Shown: positions 1 to 12,090, counted from the first letter of the stretch. The stretch: DNA of 64,000 nucleotides from Apostichopus japonicus (GCF_037975245.1 NC_092562.1:32302554-32366553); one strand, 5' to 3'. A program made the numbers and translations. Notes: a model not told the origin generated them from the sequence alone.

Positions 1-148
1 AACCAAATAAGTCAGCAGCTGCTGAGAATCTGTCAACAATTTCCTGCATATCAGATTGATTGTTGGTGATCAAGGCAGAGTCATCAGCGAAAAGGAGTTC
101 GCGTACACAAACTTCACGTACCTTGGTGTTTGCTCGTAGTCGTGCTAG
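1..148 (-). mobile_element. LINE reverse transcriptase fragment, cut by window edge
   Basis: The minus strand reads without a stop for about 48 codons and contains ELLFADDSALIT, the catalytic FADD motif of a non-LTR retrotransposon reverse transcriptase, followed by a typical helix (MQEIVDRFSAAADLFG). It continues past the left edge. No other part of the element is seen to the right, so it is probably a truncated copy. The clade cannot be assigned from so short a piece. Confidence 0.75.
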
Positions 149-208
149 GAATAATGCTACTGTTAGTGATTGTGTGTTACAATACTGAGGCCTACATACA
201 GTACATGT

Positions 209-1015
209 GTTAATATTAGTGTTTCTACACGGGTCCAAAAATCAGGAACCCAGTAACCGAGAGCTGTTACCAGTCGGGTATTCAGGTATCAAAAAGAAGA
301 ACATTTCCCCTCTTGTATCGCAAATTATATTCTCCACTGACAATGTTTTCATGTTCAAATAGGTGTAAGATCAGGTATAATACCTTCCTCAATATTTTCT
401 ATTTGCTTTAATTTCTAAATAAAATGAAAAAGATACTGTTAGCAAACTGCTTATCCACTAGAGAGCTTGTGTAAGAGAATGTGTAAAAGTAAGTTGGCCT
501 AATGTTTCAATCCTAGCAGGATCTTCTTCAGAGGCTAAATGACTTGTCATTTAGCCTTTGAAGAAGATCTTCCTACTATAATCGAAACGTCAGGCCAACT
601 TACTTTTACACATGCTTTTATTTCTTATATTAACTTGTTTAATAACTTCATATAATTAACATCACTATTAACATCACACTGCCGCCGCTGCTTATGTTTG
701 CTCTCCAGCTCTATTGGATTAGACCTTTTAAGTATCCAACTTAGCTCTTACACAGTTTTTACTTATCTATTTATTATACAGACTCAGGGTTTGCATTAGC
801 CGCGAAATTGCGCAATTCCCGCAATTTGATCGCATTTGGAATAAAACTTAAGTAAAAAGCCTAACACCACACTAAGTCAATGGGAAAATCTTGCCTGTCG
901 GTTTGCAAAACAAACAAAAAGCACACTTTGCATAGGATTCGGGTAATAAAGTAGGAACCGGGTAGTATCGCGTCGGGTGAGTACCCGGAAACCCCGTGAA
1001 AACACTAGTAAATAT
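209..1015. mobile_element. hAT-type non-autonomous element, family C copy 1
   Basis: The element body is 217-1007. The left end reads TAGTGTTTCTACACGGGT; the right end, reverse-complemented, reads TAGTGTTTTCACGGGG. Flanking 8-bp duplications are GTTAATAT (209-216) and GTAAATAT (1008-1015), one mismatch apart. TAGTG-type ends with an 8-bp target duplication are characteristic of the hAT superfamily. No transposase is seen inside. Related copies lie at 52595-53601 and, as fragments, near 54340 and 58600. Confidence 0.75.
481..612. repeat. Long palindrome (foldback) inside the hAT-type element
   Basis: The left arm begins GTGTAAAAGTAAGTTGGCCT at 481 and its reverse complement ends the right arm at 612. 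The arms are about 62 bp with few mismatches and a centre near 541-548. As RNA or single-stranded DNA this would form a long hairpin. It looks like a separate foldback element inserted into, or captured by, the surrounding element. Confidence 0.8.
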
Positions 1016-1767
1016 GACAATTTGGACTACTTTACTTTAACTGAATTTGTTTACAGGACATGGCTATGTCCATTGACTTGCTTTAAATGAGGTTTTATTT
1101 ACTGGAAAAAAAGTTGGCCTAGTCTGCTGTACCTTTCAAATATTGTGACTGTAGGGAACCTTTTAAAGCAGCAAAAGATGCTTTAAGCTAGGCTGTCATG
1201 ATAGACATTGTGTTGTGCTTCTCTGTTCAATGAAAAGCATAATACCACGTTCATTGAACTCATTCATTTTCCTTTCACCACATTTAGATCAAACTTCAGG
1301 AAATTGACTAGCCTAGCATATATAGTAAAAGCTCCATTATTGACAAGTGTACCTTCGTAATTGACGCACCTTCGTAATTGACATACCTTCAAATATTACT
1401 AGCTCAACAACACAGCAGGCTACCGAAACCTTTTGCAGTCAAGCAGAGTTACATTTTTCATGAGTTTTCATGAGAGAATCCATTTCAGGTATATGCTGAT
1501 CTGGGTTTTGTTAAGTTTTTAACACCCTCCCCCCAGTTTTGCACATTTTTGGCATTGGAAATCATACTCCCTAAAATTAAACAAATAACCTCAATATAAT
1601 ACCACTAGGCACTACTCTCTGGGACCTGACCTATCTGAGCTTAGACTCTAGAGGCTTAAAGCATAGCAAACAGCATCCGAAGTCAATGGATGTATACTCT
1701 ACACTACAGTTAGCTTATCGACAAATGTGTCAATTTAGGGGTATAAAGAACTTGACCCAGCGAACGT
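1016..1767. other. No feature recognised
   Basis: AT-rich non-coding sequence. I see no convincing open frame, tandem array or inverted ends here. Confidence 0.6.
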
Positions 1768-2059
1768 TTTGTCAAAGGCCGTAGCTATTCTAACGACTAG
1801 TCGTAACAATTATTTATAAACTATTCTTACGACAAAGGTGAATTCAAGCGCAGTAAAGTAAATAAAGCAACTGCGCACGTAGTAGGGGTAACCCTAACCC
1901 TAACCATAACCCTAAACCTCAATCCTAACCCTAACCGGAAATTGTTGTTACTCCTGGTCATAAAAATAGTACTCCTGGTCATAAAAATAGCAACTGCGCA
2001 TGCGTAGTCGGAAATTATTGTTACGACTAGTCGTAAGAATAGCCACTTTGTTTGTCAAA
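1768..2059. mobile_element. Short inverted-repeat element (MITE) carrying telomere-like repeats
   Basis: Inverted ends are at 1783-1810 and 2017-2044. Both read AGCTATTC or GGCTATTC followed by ACGACTAGTCGTAACAAT and include the palindrome GACTAGTC. Between them, 1886-1937 holds a degenerate CCCTAA run. TTTGTCAAA occurs just outside both ends (1768-1776 and 2051-2059) and may be a target duplication, although it is offset by a few bases from the inverted repeats. The superfamily is not assigned. Confidence 0.65.
1886..1937 (+). repeat. Interstitial telomere-like CCCTAA tract
   Basis: About eight imperfect CCCTAA hexamers (variants such as CCATAA and CCTCAAT) lie inside the short inverted-repeat element. 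They look like part of the element, not a chromosome-fusion scar, because they sit between its inverted ends. Confidence 0.7.
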
Positions 2060-2335
2060 TTCTGCACAATTGCAGGTTGCGTAGGCACAGAACAAAAAAT
2101 ATATTGAAATCATTACATTTCTGAGGAACTACACATATGAAAAATGCACACAGTTGAGTGATTTGGATTTTTTTGTTGATAGATATCGTTAATCAACACC
2201 TTAAGTGCATCAATTATGAGCCCACCTCGCTACTTCATCTTGTTTGTTTGGTAGGAAAAAACATGGTTCTAGGTTAGGCCCTAGCCTATACAGTATTTCT
2301 TCTCCTTTCATTGGCTGACTGAAATTTTGAACTAA

Positions 2336-2661
2336 TAATAATAATAATAATAAATGAGACTTATATAGCGCCAAATCAGTAAACAAAAGTTACTGCTCAA
2401 AGCGCTTTACAAAGAAGTAAATTAATTTACAAAAGAACAAGTGAAAAAATGGGTCTTAAGTAGACTTTTGAAAGTAGAAAGTTTAAAGCATGTTCGAATG
2501 TGATCTGGTAACTTGTTCCAGAGATAAGACCCAGAGTATTGGAAGCTTCTGTAACCATAGTTCTTCAATCGTGGTTTTGGAACAGTTAAAAACAGTTTGT
2601 TGGAGGAACGAAGTGTGCGAGTTGGAGTATATGGCAAACCTGCATAACTCTTGGACTGCAA
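2336..2661 (-). mobile_element. CR1/L2-like LINE 3' end
   Basis: On the minus strand, 2661-2422 codes for the C-terminus of a CR1/L2-type reverse transcriptase polyprotein, with the recognisable stretch YGYRSFQYSGSYLWNKLPDHI followed by FKSLLKTHFF. Downstream (2421-2336) come the AAAGCGCTTTGAG and GGCGCTATATAAG motifs and a (TTA)n tail. The open frame is intact for 79 codons because only the last exon-like piece of the LINE is present. It is a 5'-truncated copy. Confidence 0.75.
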
Positions 2662-3406
2662 ATATTAACTATACAATTCAAACTTTTGTGTTACTGATCA
2701 CATGTGTTATCAACTGTTTCCCCTTCCCCAGTTTCGGCTAGTCTAGGGCTTACTTCATGCTATAGGGCTCTTCTCTAAGCCTCTACACTTGTAATGGTAT
2801 TGTTATTACCGTTCGTCTAAGCTACGTTAATGGCTAACATAGGCCTAGGTCTAGCATAGTTCTAGGCTACCCCTATTCCTAACGTTAGGCATAAAAGCAA
2901 CAGACCTAGGCCTAGACTAATAACAACTTTTATTTAACTAAACTAGGGCTTAGACCTAACAAACAGTTAAAGTTCACTTACTCTTGCAAAGTTACAGTCA
3001 GTGGGGAATTTACTTGAAATTTGCTATAAATAATCAAGTATTTAATGCCAACCTTTTGCAAGACTTGGCAAGCGATCACATTCGAAAATTTATGTGGGTT
3101 AACACGTTCCTCACTCTCATGTAAAAAATATCAATGTTGATGACGTTCGTCGTTCAAGTTCAGCAGACTGCTAGCTCAGTAACAGTAAGCGCTTCACATA
3201 CTAGGCTAGTACGACTACTACTAGTGGCAGGCCTGTCGTATTACTAAGAAAAATTCTTGGAAAGCAGGACTGTGGAACGCGACATTTTGGAAGTGATTAT
3301 GACATCGTACAAATTGTATTAACCTTTGCAGGATTAGTTCATGTCCGGAGACTTGTGATAGGTTGTTCCATAATATGCTCCAATGCTGCATCAATTTTGT
3401 TAATAC
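2662..3406. other. No feature recognised
   Basis: Non-coding, with many short CCTAGG/CTAGGC words but no clear tandem period. I see no supportable gene. Confidence 0.5.
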
Positions 3407-3790
3407 AGTAATATCAAGGGCGTAGGAACCGGGGGGGCTGGGGGCGCCAGCCCCCCCAGTGAAAAATATGGGGGGGGCGGAAGTATCGTTCCGCCCCCCC
3501 CCGCTCCGCAAGTCAGAAAACCCCTTTTTCATTTCCAAATGAGAAAAAAATCTCATTTGAAGCACCAAATTGCATCTAAGGCCAGGTGAAAATGCAAAAT
3601 TCTTTACAAAATGGAGTGGGTGTTGAAGTGTGCTATATTGCACCAAATTGCATCTGAAGCCACCTGGAAATGCAAAAAAATTCCAAAGGGGAGGGGAACA
3701 CCCCCTCCCCTTTTAGACCCCTCCCCCAGGCCGACCATCAGTCTTCAGCCCCCCCACTCAAAAGTACTTTCCTACGCCACTGAGTAATAT
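3407..3790. mobile_element. hAT-type MITE with perfect 8-bp target duplication
   Basis: The body is 3415-3782 (368 bp). The ends are CAAGGGCGTAGGAA on the left and, reverse-complemented, CAGTGGCGTAGGAA on the right. The sequence AGTAATAT flanks both sides exactly (3407-3414 and 3783-3790). CAGTG ends with an 8-bp duplication fit hAT. Inside are strong self-complementary G/C runs (GGGGGGGCTGGGGGCGCC and its complement near 3430-3460) and GGGGGGG/CCCCCCC blocks near 3470-3505. There is no coding capacity. Confidence 0.8.
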
Positions 3791-3884
3791 AATAATAATA
3801 TTATGATATAACCACCACGAATATAATGCATAACATTCTAAAAATTGTCTCGAAGCAGCTAAAAGACTGGTAATAGGGTTTTAG

Positions 3885-4750
3885 GTATGATCAAGAGGAA
3901 CTTCAGTTTTCTTAAAGAGGACTCAAGAGGACATGGTTAGGCTTTATAAGCAGTTTGTTAGGCCTCATCTGAGGTATGCTGTGTAGGCTTCAGTAAGTGG
4001 AACCCATATTTTGCTAAGGATAAGGAAGAACTCGAGAAGGTCCAGAGGAGGTCTACTAGGTCTAGGATGATTAGTTAGGGTGTGAAGACTCGCGCAATAA
4101 GAAACGTCTAATGCCGGTAATCTGACCTAGTTTCGAATGAGGTGTAACAGAACTGTTAGACACCACCATCGATCGTAGAAAAAAAACACACACAGCTTAC
4201 TACCATCGGTAATTAGACACGTGTGTATAGTCAGTACATACAGCTGCGGTCAATACCCACAGCACTGTGTACAAACGATACAGCGATGGACATCTAGGGT
4301 CCAGCTAAAGATAACAAGGTATCACGTTTCATTACTGTACTGTCTGCATTTTGTAGCGACACGAACAAAACGTCACTTGCAATTGCAAGCAACGGAAAGT
4401 TAACTTTTTCAGATGGCCGCACGCGGTTTGGATGTTCCTTATTATATACGACAGATGAATCTCACCACACTGGAGCTTAGGAGGTTACGAGGTGACTTGA
4501 TTCAGGTTATCAAGATAGTGTATGATTTTGACAATTTATCCTTCACTGACTTTTTCATGTTATTTTAGTAGTTGTACCAGAGGTCATTGTCTTAAACTCC
4601 AAAAGTCAAAAAGTAGGATTAATATTCGGCATAACCTTTTTCTAATAGGGTTGTAAATGAGTGGAACGGTTTACCTGAGAAAGTTGAAAGAATACTAGCA
4701 AGTAGTGTAATCGGGTCTGAGAGTTTTTTATTACATGGACTATGTTTGTA
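3885..4750 (+). pseudogene. CR1-like reverse transcriptase C-terminus, interrupted
   Basis: Plus-strand translation near 3930-4060 gives LYKQFVRPHLRYAV, then RRSRGGLLGL, the usual VRPHLEYA...VQRRATK block of CR1-like LINE reverse transcriptases. The following block (LTTLELRRLRGDLIQVIKIV near 4455-4525, then NRVVNEWNGLPEKV near 4645-4685) resumes after about 360 bp of unrelated sequence at 4080-4440. Stops and frameshifts show the copy is dead. The 360-bp interruption is probably a later insertion. Confidence 0.7.
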
Positions 4751-4976
4751 GAATATCCACTTCCTGTATAGTCATGGTTATTTGGTTCTAATTCCATAAA
4801 TGCAACTTACACTTATATAGCGTCATACTTTCATTGTGTTGCATTTTGTACTCTTCATTCGACTGCCAAGTATTGCTGCAAAGGTCCCAGGGGGACCGAA
4901 AATTCCAATATATTTTCTTAAACTTTACTGCTTATTTGTCAATTATGAGACATATCTTATTTCTCTGGTTTTCTCT

Positions 4977-4978
<2 letters not shown>

Positions 4979-5013
<35 letters not shown>
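4979..5013. repeat. (AT)n microsatellite
   Basis: About 34 bp of pure AT dinucleotides lie directly before the left inverted end of the 5016-7150 element. Confidence 0.95.
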
Positions 5014-5015
<2 letters not shown>

Positions 5016-5264
5016 TGGTCAATTCCATGATAAGGTCAACTTCATACCAAAAAAATTAAAATCATTGTACATTAAAATTGTTTAAGTTTCCAATAAATAG
5101 AATACTTTTAGTTACTAAAAATAATTTTTTCAACCCCGAAACATCATTTGTTTGATTATGGGGTCGGAAATAACAAATGGTTCTCGTTGTAACTAAATTA
5201 TGAAAAATACAGTGAAATTTCATTTTGTGCAGATTTGTACATAGTAATCATAGGTATTATCAGT

Positions 5265-5935
5265 TTGTTGGACTAATTATATTTGCTATAGCATAGTGCT
5301 CACTTAATAGCTTCAATTTTTTCGACATCAAGGCATTAGACAATAGTGGTGAATTGAAAACACCCTCGATTAACTGTCACACGAGTCACAAAATTTACTG
5401 TTTTTTTTTTTCTCCTTGCCTGCACAATAGTTTTACTCAAGTCTTCACATAGATACCAAAAGGATTACTGAATTTTCCTTTCCAGAAGACTTTCAAATTT
5501 TGCGGAAAATCACCCTTTACAAATGTCACGCGAGTCCATCACGCGAGTCACGTCAATTCAAGATAGTGTTTCTACCTATTTACTGTGTGTTGGGCTAATT
5601 ATATTTGCTGTAGCATGTAGTGCTCACTTAATTTTATTTTGACATCAAGGCATTAGACAACAGTGGTAAATTGAAACAGTAAAGACCCTCGATTTACTGT
5701 CACGTAAGTCACAAAATTGACGTTTTTTTTACTCCTTGCCTGCACAATAGTTTTACTCCAAATAATGAATATAAAGTCTTCACATAGATACCAAAACGAT
5801 AACTGAATTTTCCTTTTCAGAAGATATTCAAATTTTGCAGAAAATCACCCTTTACGAATGTCACGCGAGTCACGTCACGCGAGTCACGTCAAATCAAGAT
5901 AGTGTTTCTACCTATTTACTATATGTGAAAATTAC
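5265..5935 (+). repeat. Two-copy direct duplication of about 320 bp
   Basis: The block starting near 5265 (TTGGACTAATTATATTTGCT) recurs from about 5588 with small indels, and both copies end in CAAGATAGTGTTTCTACCTA. It lies inside the 5016-7150 element and accounts for half of that element's GTCACGCGAGTCAC motifs. Confidence 0.75.
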
Positions 5936-6475
5936 AGGGATGTTATAGTTTGATGAATGAATCACTGATTAAAGATATCATATGCATTCCCCTTTAATTA
6001 GGCAACTTGAATAATATGGGCACACCTTATGCAACTAATTATAATAATTTCTTTGCAATATCAGAATTTAAAATCATGAATATTTATTCGCAATATAATG
6101 CCTATTTTATCACCACATTTGGAAAGTTAGCACATGTCATTGATTTTTGTTGTTGTAATATATACAAAAACATAATCTATATTAGTATCTGGCAATGTGC
6201 TATGACTTGACAACCTTAAGGTTTTAACTGCTCAATCATTTCCAAAATCCTATGAGCGAATGTATCTTCTCAATGATATTACACTTTTGGTTTATTCAGA
6301 TATCACAAATGAGAATGGTAATTTGAATCACATTTTGATAGATCTGTTTCTTCAATAACTTTCAAATGAGTGACTTCAACAGACTAAATATTGTTATAAA
6401 TATTAATTGACAAGATATATTGCCTGAACAACTGTACTACCCGTACAGTATATTACCTACTGTATGCAGTCATGA

Positions 6476-6560
6476 ATAATAATAATAATAAACAGTTCTT
6501 ATTAAGCGCCCGTAACAGAAGTCTCAGGGCGCTTTACAAATATAAAAGTAAAAAAATACA
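6476..6560 (-). mobile_element. LINE-tail-like fragment
   Basis: (AATAATA)n is followed by AGCGCC...GGGCGCTTTACAAA, the same layout as the 3' end of the LINE at 2336-2430. Only the tail is present. Confidence 0.5.
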
Positions 6561-7147
6561 TAAAGAATAAAGAAGGTAACTCGGGGACATTAATATCATC
6601 TGGACATTCCCAAGGGAAGTACCTTTTGGGCACTTTCTAGACCAATGAATGTTATATATCACTATGCAAGATCTATACCTTCGATTCACTATACTGAATT
6701 TGGTCTAGAACTATCCGAAAAGTGAACTTGTTACGCGAGTCACGTTTTCTTGTCACGCGAGTCACAATACATCTTCATCGTTATTTTCATGCGTTACAAC
6801 ATTTTTTCAAAGTTGCATAGCAATTGAGGTAGAGGTGTTTTTCAACTTCGGTATGATTATAAAAAGTGATTGGAAAAAATTTAATAAGACATAAGAAATT
6901 GATCATTTGTGTGTGCATTCTGATTTTTGCTAATAGTAACTGTCACGCGAGTCACGTTTAGTTTTTCGCCAATTTCACCCCCAATACTTGAGGTATAAAT
7001 ATTTTTTGTCTACTGTTGTAAGCATTAAGGCGTACCTTCACTGCTATACATGAATGCTTTTCTCCCAGGTAATTTCTTTATTTGTTTAATGATATCAAAT
7101 AAAGAGGAATTTTAGTAAAAATGTCGCGCGAGTCACCATGGAATTGA

Positions 7148-7362
<215 letters not shown>

Positions 7363-7659
7363 AAGCGGGAGGCCCGGGGGCGGATGCAGGATTTGTGACA
7401 GGGGGTCTGACTGGTCCAGCCGCGCTTGAACTGAAATGGGGGTGTAGGCGGTTTTACACTATCTAGTGGCCAAGAACCTGATGTATTTTTAAGGGAGGGC
7501 CCGAAGAACATGAACTTATAGCATGCTCCTCATGGTGAAACATAATTGCACCTATTAGGTGAATTGAGTGTACTTTTAATAGTAAGAAAGACTAGCGTAG
7601 GTTCTTATGACCAACTAGACCGGTTTCTGCTCTCAACTTTTATAGGAGGAGCTTCATCA

Positions 7660-8190
7660 GTAGTAAGCCTTTGAATTTTTTATATTCGGCATGAGCGTCT
7701 CGTTCTCAAAATGCATCTATTTTCTGTGCACGAGTTTTTATGGACTCATAGTGCATCTATAAGAGCATCTTAAAGAGCTTCGTGTGAACCTTGAGAGTCA
7801 GCTGATTCTTCGTTAGTACGAAACCTTGAGTTAACAAGTAAATCTTTGAGATTTTGGGCCCTTTTGTAGGCAAGAATCGGTTCTTTTGGAAACAGTTTGG
7901 ATAATTCCGCGTGTTGCGAAATTAAGTGCCAATGTTTCAAAAGTGCTTTTTTCAAATGCGTGGTTTGATGTGGGGTGTATAGGTAAGCTTGAACACCAGT
8001 GGTGGTTCCTTTTGTTTAGGATTGGTAGTGAGGTATTGCCTACGGTTTTCAAATTTTATGCCTTTAGTGGCTGTGGCAATTTCCTCTTTCTTATAGTTAC
8101 GGAGTAACAGTTTCTCTGTGAACGCATTCTTTTTCTCTAAGAAGTCAGTCTCGTTGTTACAGAGACGTGCGTATCGACTATGGATGACCA
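7660..8190 (-). pseudogene. Penelope-like element C-terminal fragment
   Basis: Minus-strand frames give FLEKKNAFTEKLLLRNYKKE (about 8135-8075), then KHWHLISQHAELSKLFPKE, then AYKRAQNLKDLLVNSRF (about 7870-7820). This order (a residue-rich F..k...L..RgY helix, a later hW.iL......LF block, then RR.kNLrDLLVrs) is typical of the end of Penelope-like reverse transcriptases that carry a GIY-YIG nuclease. The GIY-YIG part is missing and at least two frameshifts separate the blocks, so it is a dead fragment. Confidence 0.6.
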
Positions 8191-8670
8191 AGGTGTTTGG
8201 TTGGTTTCGTTGTAGAGCTCATTGTTTGGTAACCAATTGTTATCGGTCTATCTAATGTTGAGAATATTACGAAGTAGTCTCCTTTGAAAAATGTCAATTT
8301 TGCGATCAAGATCCTTCGTTGTGCCCCACAGTTCGCAATTGTACAAAAAAAATACTCTTTAATAAAGCCTCGAAAATCCTAAGCTTAATGTTTCGTCTTA
8401 TGTTGTTGCTTTTATAAATACTTGACAGTGTGTTGAAAGCACCGTTGTTTATACCAATTCTTCTTCGGTCCCCAGCAAGTTTCCAACATATTGACACTTC
8501 TTCCAACTTTCATTCCTTTTCTTGTGATTGAAAATTTCTCAGTTTTTGTGCAATCGATTTTCAGATTCCTTCCTGTCAGTTTCTCAGAAACTCGTTTTTC
8601 GATATCTTGCAGTATATGCTGACCAGTTGATACCCAAGAGATATCATCAGCGTATTGTTGGTCTACTGTG
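8190..8670 (-). pseudogene. LINE reverse transcriptase fragment (QYADD)
   Basis: Minus-strand translation from about 8670 gives VDQQYADDISWVSTGQ, the reverse transcriptase active-site motif, then KLTGRNLKIDCTKTE. After a frameshift it gives GDRRRIGINNGAFNTL and LRIFEALLKSIFF, and finally a CELWGTTKDLDRKIDIFQRR-type C-terminus. The last part is the same family as the plus-strand copy at 11160-11540, so the two copies are inverted relative to each other. Confidence 0.75.
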
Positions 8671-9159
8671 AAAAAAAAGAGTTGGTGGTTCTGCTGTAAT
8701 CATGATCAGCTAACTGAGATGGCAGGATAACTGCATCGATATGATTATCACCTGATTTCAAAGAGTTGGCTAGATAAGTTCTAATTGTTCTAATTAGGTA
8801 TTGTTCTAATTGAAATGTTGGCTAAACACTCGCCCTTGACATGCATTTACTTTCCTTCATAGTGCACAACCATGGAACGCGGAAAGGGTCAACGTGAGTC
8901 GCCGCCCACTCAGAGATTGTTATTCACTCAGAGAATTTCCACTCAGAGATCGCTGTTCAAATGCAAGGAGTGGCCCACTAACACGTTTAACGTGAGGTGC
9001 CGTCCACTTAGAGATTGTCATTCACTCAGAGATCGCTACTCCAATGCAAGGAGCTGCCTGCTAACACGTTTAACGTGAGGTGCCGTCCACGTGGAAATGG
9101 TCGTTGATATACCGTCTACTACTCTACTCAGACATCGCTGCGCAAATCGGTCTAACAAT

Positions 9160-10284
9160 GACGAGACGACCAGAGGCAGAGTTGCTATCACAAGTAATCC
9201 AGCAAGTAATCCGCAGTCAAGAATTTCTCAATCTACATAAAGGCTGTATAGAAGAAGCGCTGGTTTCCAAGATCGAGTGACCTCGACATAAGCATGCAAC
9301 TAGAAAATATGAACGAAAAATACAACTTAACGATGAAATAATCAAGGCCCATCACCAGATCAACGAATTAGAGCAGTACTCTATGTACCGTTTGTGTAGA
9401 GACAGAGACAAGAAGACGCCAAGGTTTCTACTGGATATTTTACATCTATTGCATCCGTGAAAACTCTCTGGTATCTTTTAACCCACACGCAAATTTGTTG
9501 ACAATTAAAGGTCACACAGTATCACATATATCAGTATGGGTAGTACAGGCAGCCACACCCTGGTAAAAGTAACAAGTAAAATATACGGAAGAACTACTGA
9601 CCCTACGCAGATCAGGAATGCTAATGAAGGAAGGATCAAACAGCAGAAGGCATGACCTTACCTACTGAATAAACATGAGGCACTTTCTCATTGGCCAAGA
9701 GGAAACTCACTCTCTTACACTCTAGAAGAAAATTGCTTACGTATTTCAGGTGTAAAAGAGAAAAATAACAAAAGCTGTAATCAACTCATCATGGACATTG
9801 CTTCAACAAAACTGCAGTTCATGGACACCAACATCGCACCAAATGACATCGATAGAGCACATAGACTTGACCCAAAACGCAGCGACGGTAACTAACGACC
9901 TATGATAGTTAAGTTTTCTTCACACTATGCCAGAAGTAGATTTATTCGTGCTAAGGAAGCAGCTGAAAGGGACCAGTATTGACATTAGAGAAGATCTGAC
10001 AAAGACGAATCAAGAACTCTTGTTAAAAGTGAAGGACCACCAGACAATACAATCTGCTTGGAATCATGATGGCAAAATCATAGCCCTTATTGCAAAGGAT
10101 GGTCGAGAGTACAAGAACACATGACAAACTCTCTGAACTAGATAATCCATAGATGTGTATGAGGTATCAACCCACAGATGTGTATGAGGTATCAACCCAT
10201 AGATGTGTATGAGGTATCAACCCATAGATGTGTATGAGGTATCGACCCATAGATGTGTGTGAGGTATCAACCCATAGATACTTA

Positions 10285-10363
<79 letters not shown>

Positions 10364-11545
10364 AAAATATCACGAGGCGCGCAATCAATTTTGGGGTTGA
10401 AAGTTGCTACGTACGCGCCGGCACCCGAGCAATGTCCCCCGCCCCCTTCCATATTTTAAACAACTCGCCGCCACTGGCCCTGAGCATGGCCGAAATTGTA
10501 AACGATTGGTCCACCAGGCTGGAATTGATAAATTTACCGAAGCTATTTCTCAAATTGACTGGACTATAATGACCTAGCATGCACTGACACATATTTGGCC
10601 TGCAGTCTCTTTATCGAACTTTTTCATTAAAATAACATTAATTAATCCCCCATTGTTACTGCAAAAATACCCCAAGCTAGAAAGTTTGGTGTTTGTCGCG
10701 CAAAAAAATAAGCTCTACCGAAAATACGTCAAGCATGCTACTCCTGAGAACAAAACTGCATACGACAGATTCAGAAACAAACTTACAACTGTTATTCGTA
10801 TTGCTAAGTTTAATTACTATATCAGAAGGAATTTATTAAACAAAGTATCAAGGGAACCTAGAACGCTGTTTTGCCTGGGGGTATTCCTTAGAGTAATTAT
10901 ATCAACGAACTTACTGAAAATTGTAAGAGTATCTCTGATATCGATGCTACTTGTAATATTTTCAATGAAAACTTTGTAAGTATTTGATAAACTTTATCTA
11001 ATAGTATTGTGAACGACACTTATATTTCTTTTGTGAATCATCTGCCACCTGCCAATGAACATTGCATGTTTTTACACCCCACAGATGATTCTGAAGTCTT
11101 TAAATATCTTAAAAAATTATAAAATGCTAGCCAAAGTCATACTCTTTATTAAAGAGTATTTTTTTGTACAATTGCGAACTGTGGGGCACAACGAAGGATC
11201 TTGATCGCAAAATTGACATTTTTCAAAGGAGACTACTTCGAAATATTCTCAACATATTTAGATGGACCAATAATAATTGGTTATCAAATGATGAGCTCTA
11301 CAACGAAACCAACCAAACACCTTGGTCATCGATAGTCGCACATAGAAGATTGAGATTTTTCGGTCATGTAGCAAGACTCCAAGAAGACGCTCCAGCAAAG
11401 GTTGCTTTAAGAGAAGCACTGAGACATACTGCTAAACCACTTGGAAGGCCCGTGACTACATTGCTTGGAAAATTAAAGTCGCAATTCAAGGACATTAATA
11501 AAACCTTGCGCAAGATCGTGATACGTGGCGGAGGTTAATCACTGA
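9160..11545 (+). pseudogene. Degenerate LINE: ORF1-like part and RT C-terminus
   Basis: Near 9720-10120 the plus strand encodes an L1 ORF1p-like (Transposase_22) stretch: CLRISGVKEKN, DIDRAHRLDPKR, then after a frameshift QLKGTSIDIREDLTKTNQEL. At about 10680-10850 comes QKNKLYRKYVKHATPENKTA and a following basic stretch, the linker that precedes the reverse transcriptase. The catalytic core is deleted. At 11164-11538 the C-terminus follows (CELWGTTKDLDRKI, then RRLRFFGHVARLQEDAPAK). The order fits one LINE with an internal deletion and an inserted TA microsatellite. Confidence 0.65.
10145..10365. repeat. 25-bp tandem repeat followed by (TA)n
   Basis: About five copies of a 25-bp unit containing AACCCATAGATGTGTATGAG run to about 10280. 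They are followed by roughly 70 bp of TA dinucleotides ending at 10360. The open frames here are repeat artefacts. Confidence 0.9.
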
Positions 11546-11935
11546 GCATGTCGGATAGACGAATCTCAACTTAACTACTACTAAAGTCATGATGAAATTC
11601 ATTGCAGAGTTTTTAGGTATCCATGGTATCCATGATTTCCATCGTTAGATATCATGTAAAAGGTTTTTCAGTGTTTGACCTCTGGTGACCTATAGGGGAT
11701 TTGGCCTCACAAGCATTCCATACACCATTTATGAAAAGTATCTATTATTTCTACCATGAGAAATCATGTTTTGAAGGTTTTCAGGCCTTGGACAAATATT
11801 TTTAAAAGTATACTCGCTTTTTGGCGACCGTGGCTAAAAATCTACTCGCCAAATTTCACTCGCCCCTGCAGTAGGCCTATAATTGTTGTTCAAGTTTCCA
11901 AAGTACAGATCTGCAATATTTTGTATGAACAAAGG

Positions 11936-12090
11936 TTAGGCAGCTAGGCAGCTAGGTAGCTCGGCAGTTAGGCAGCAAGGCAGCTATTGGCAGCTAGGTA
12001 GCTCGGCAGTTAGGCAGCTATAGGCAGTTATAGGCAGCTAGGTAGCTCGGCAGATAGGCAGCTATAAGCAGTTATAGGCAGCTAGGCAGA
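11936..12090 (+). repeat. Short GGCAGCTA-type tandem repeat
   Basis: Imperfect copies of GGCAGCTAGGTAGCTC and GGCAGTTATA, of about 8 to 17 bp, cover 150 bp. There is no coding signal. Confidence 0.85.
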
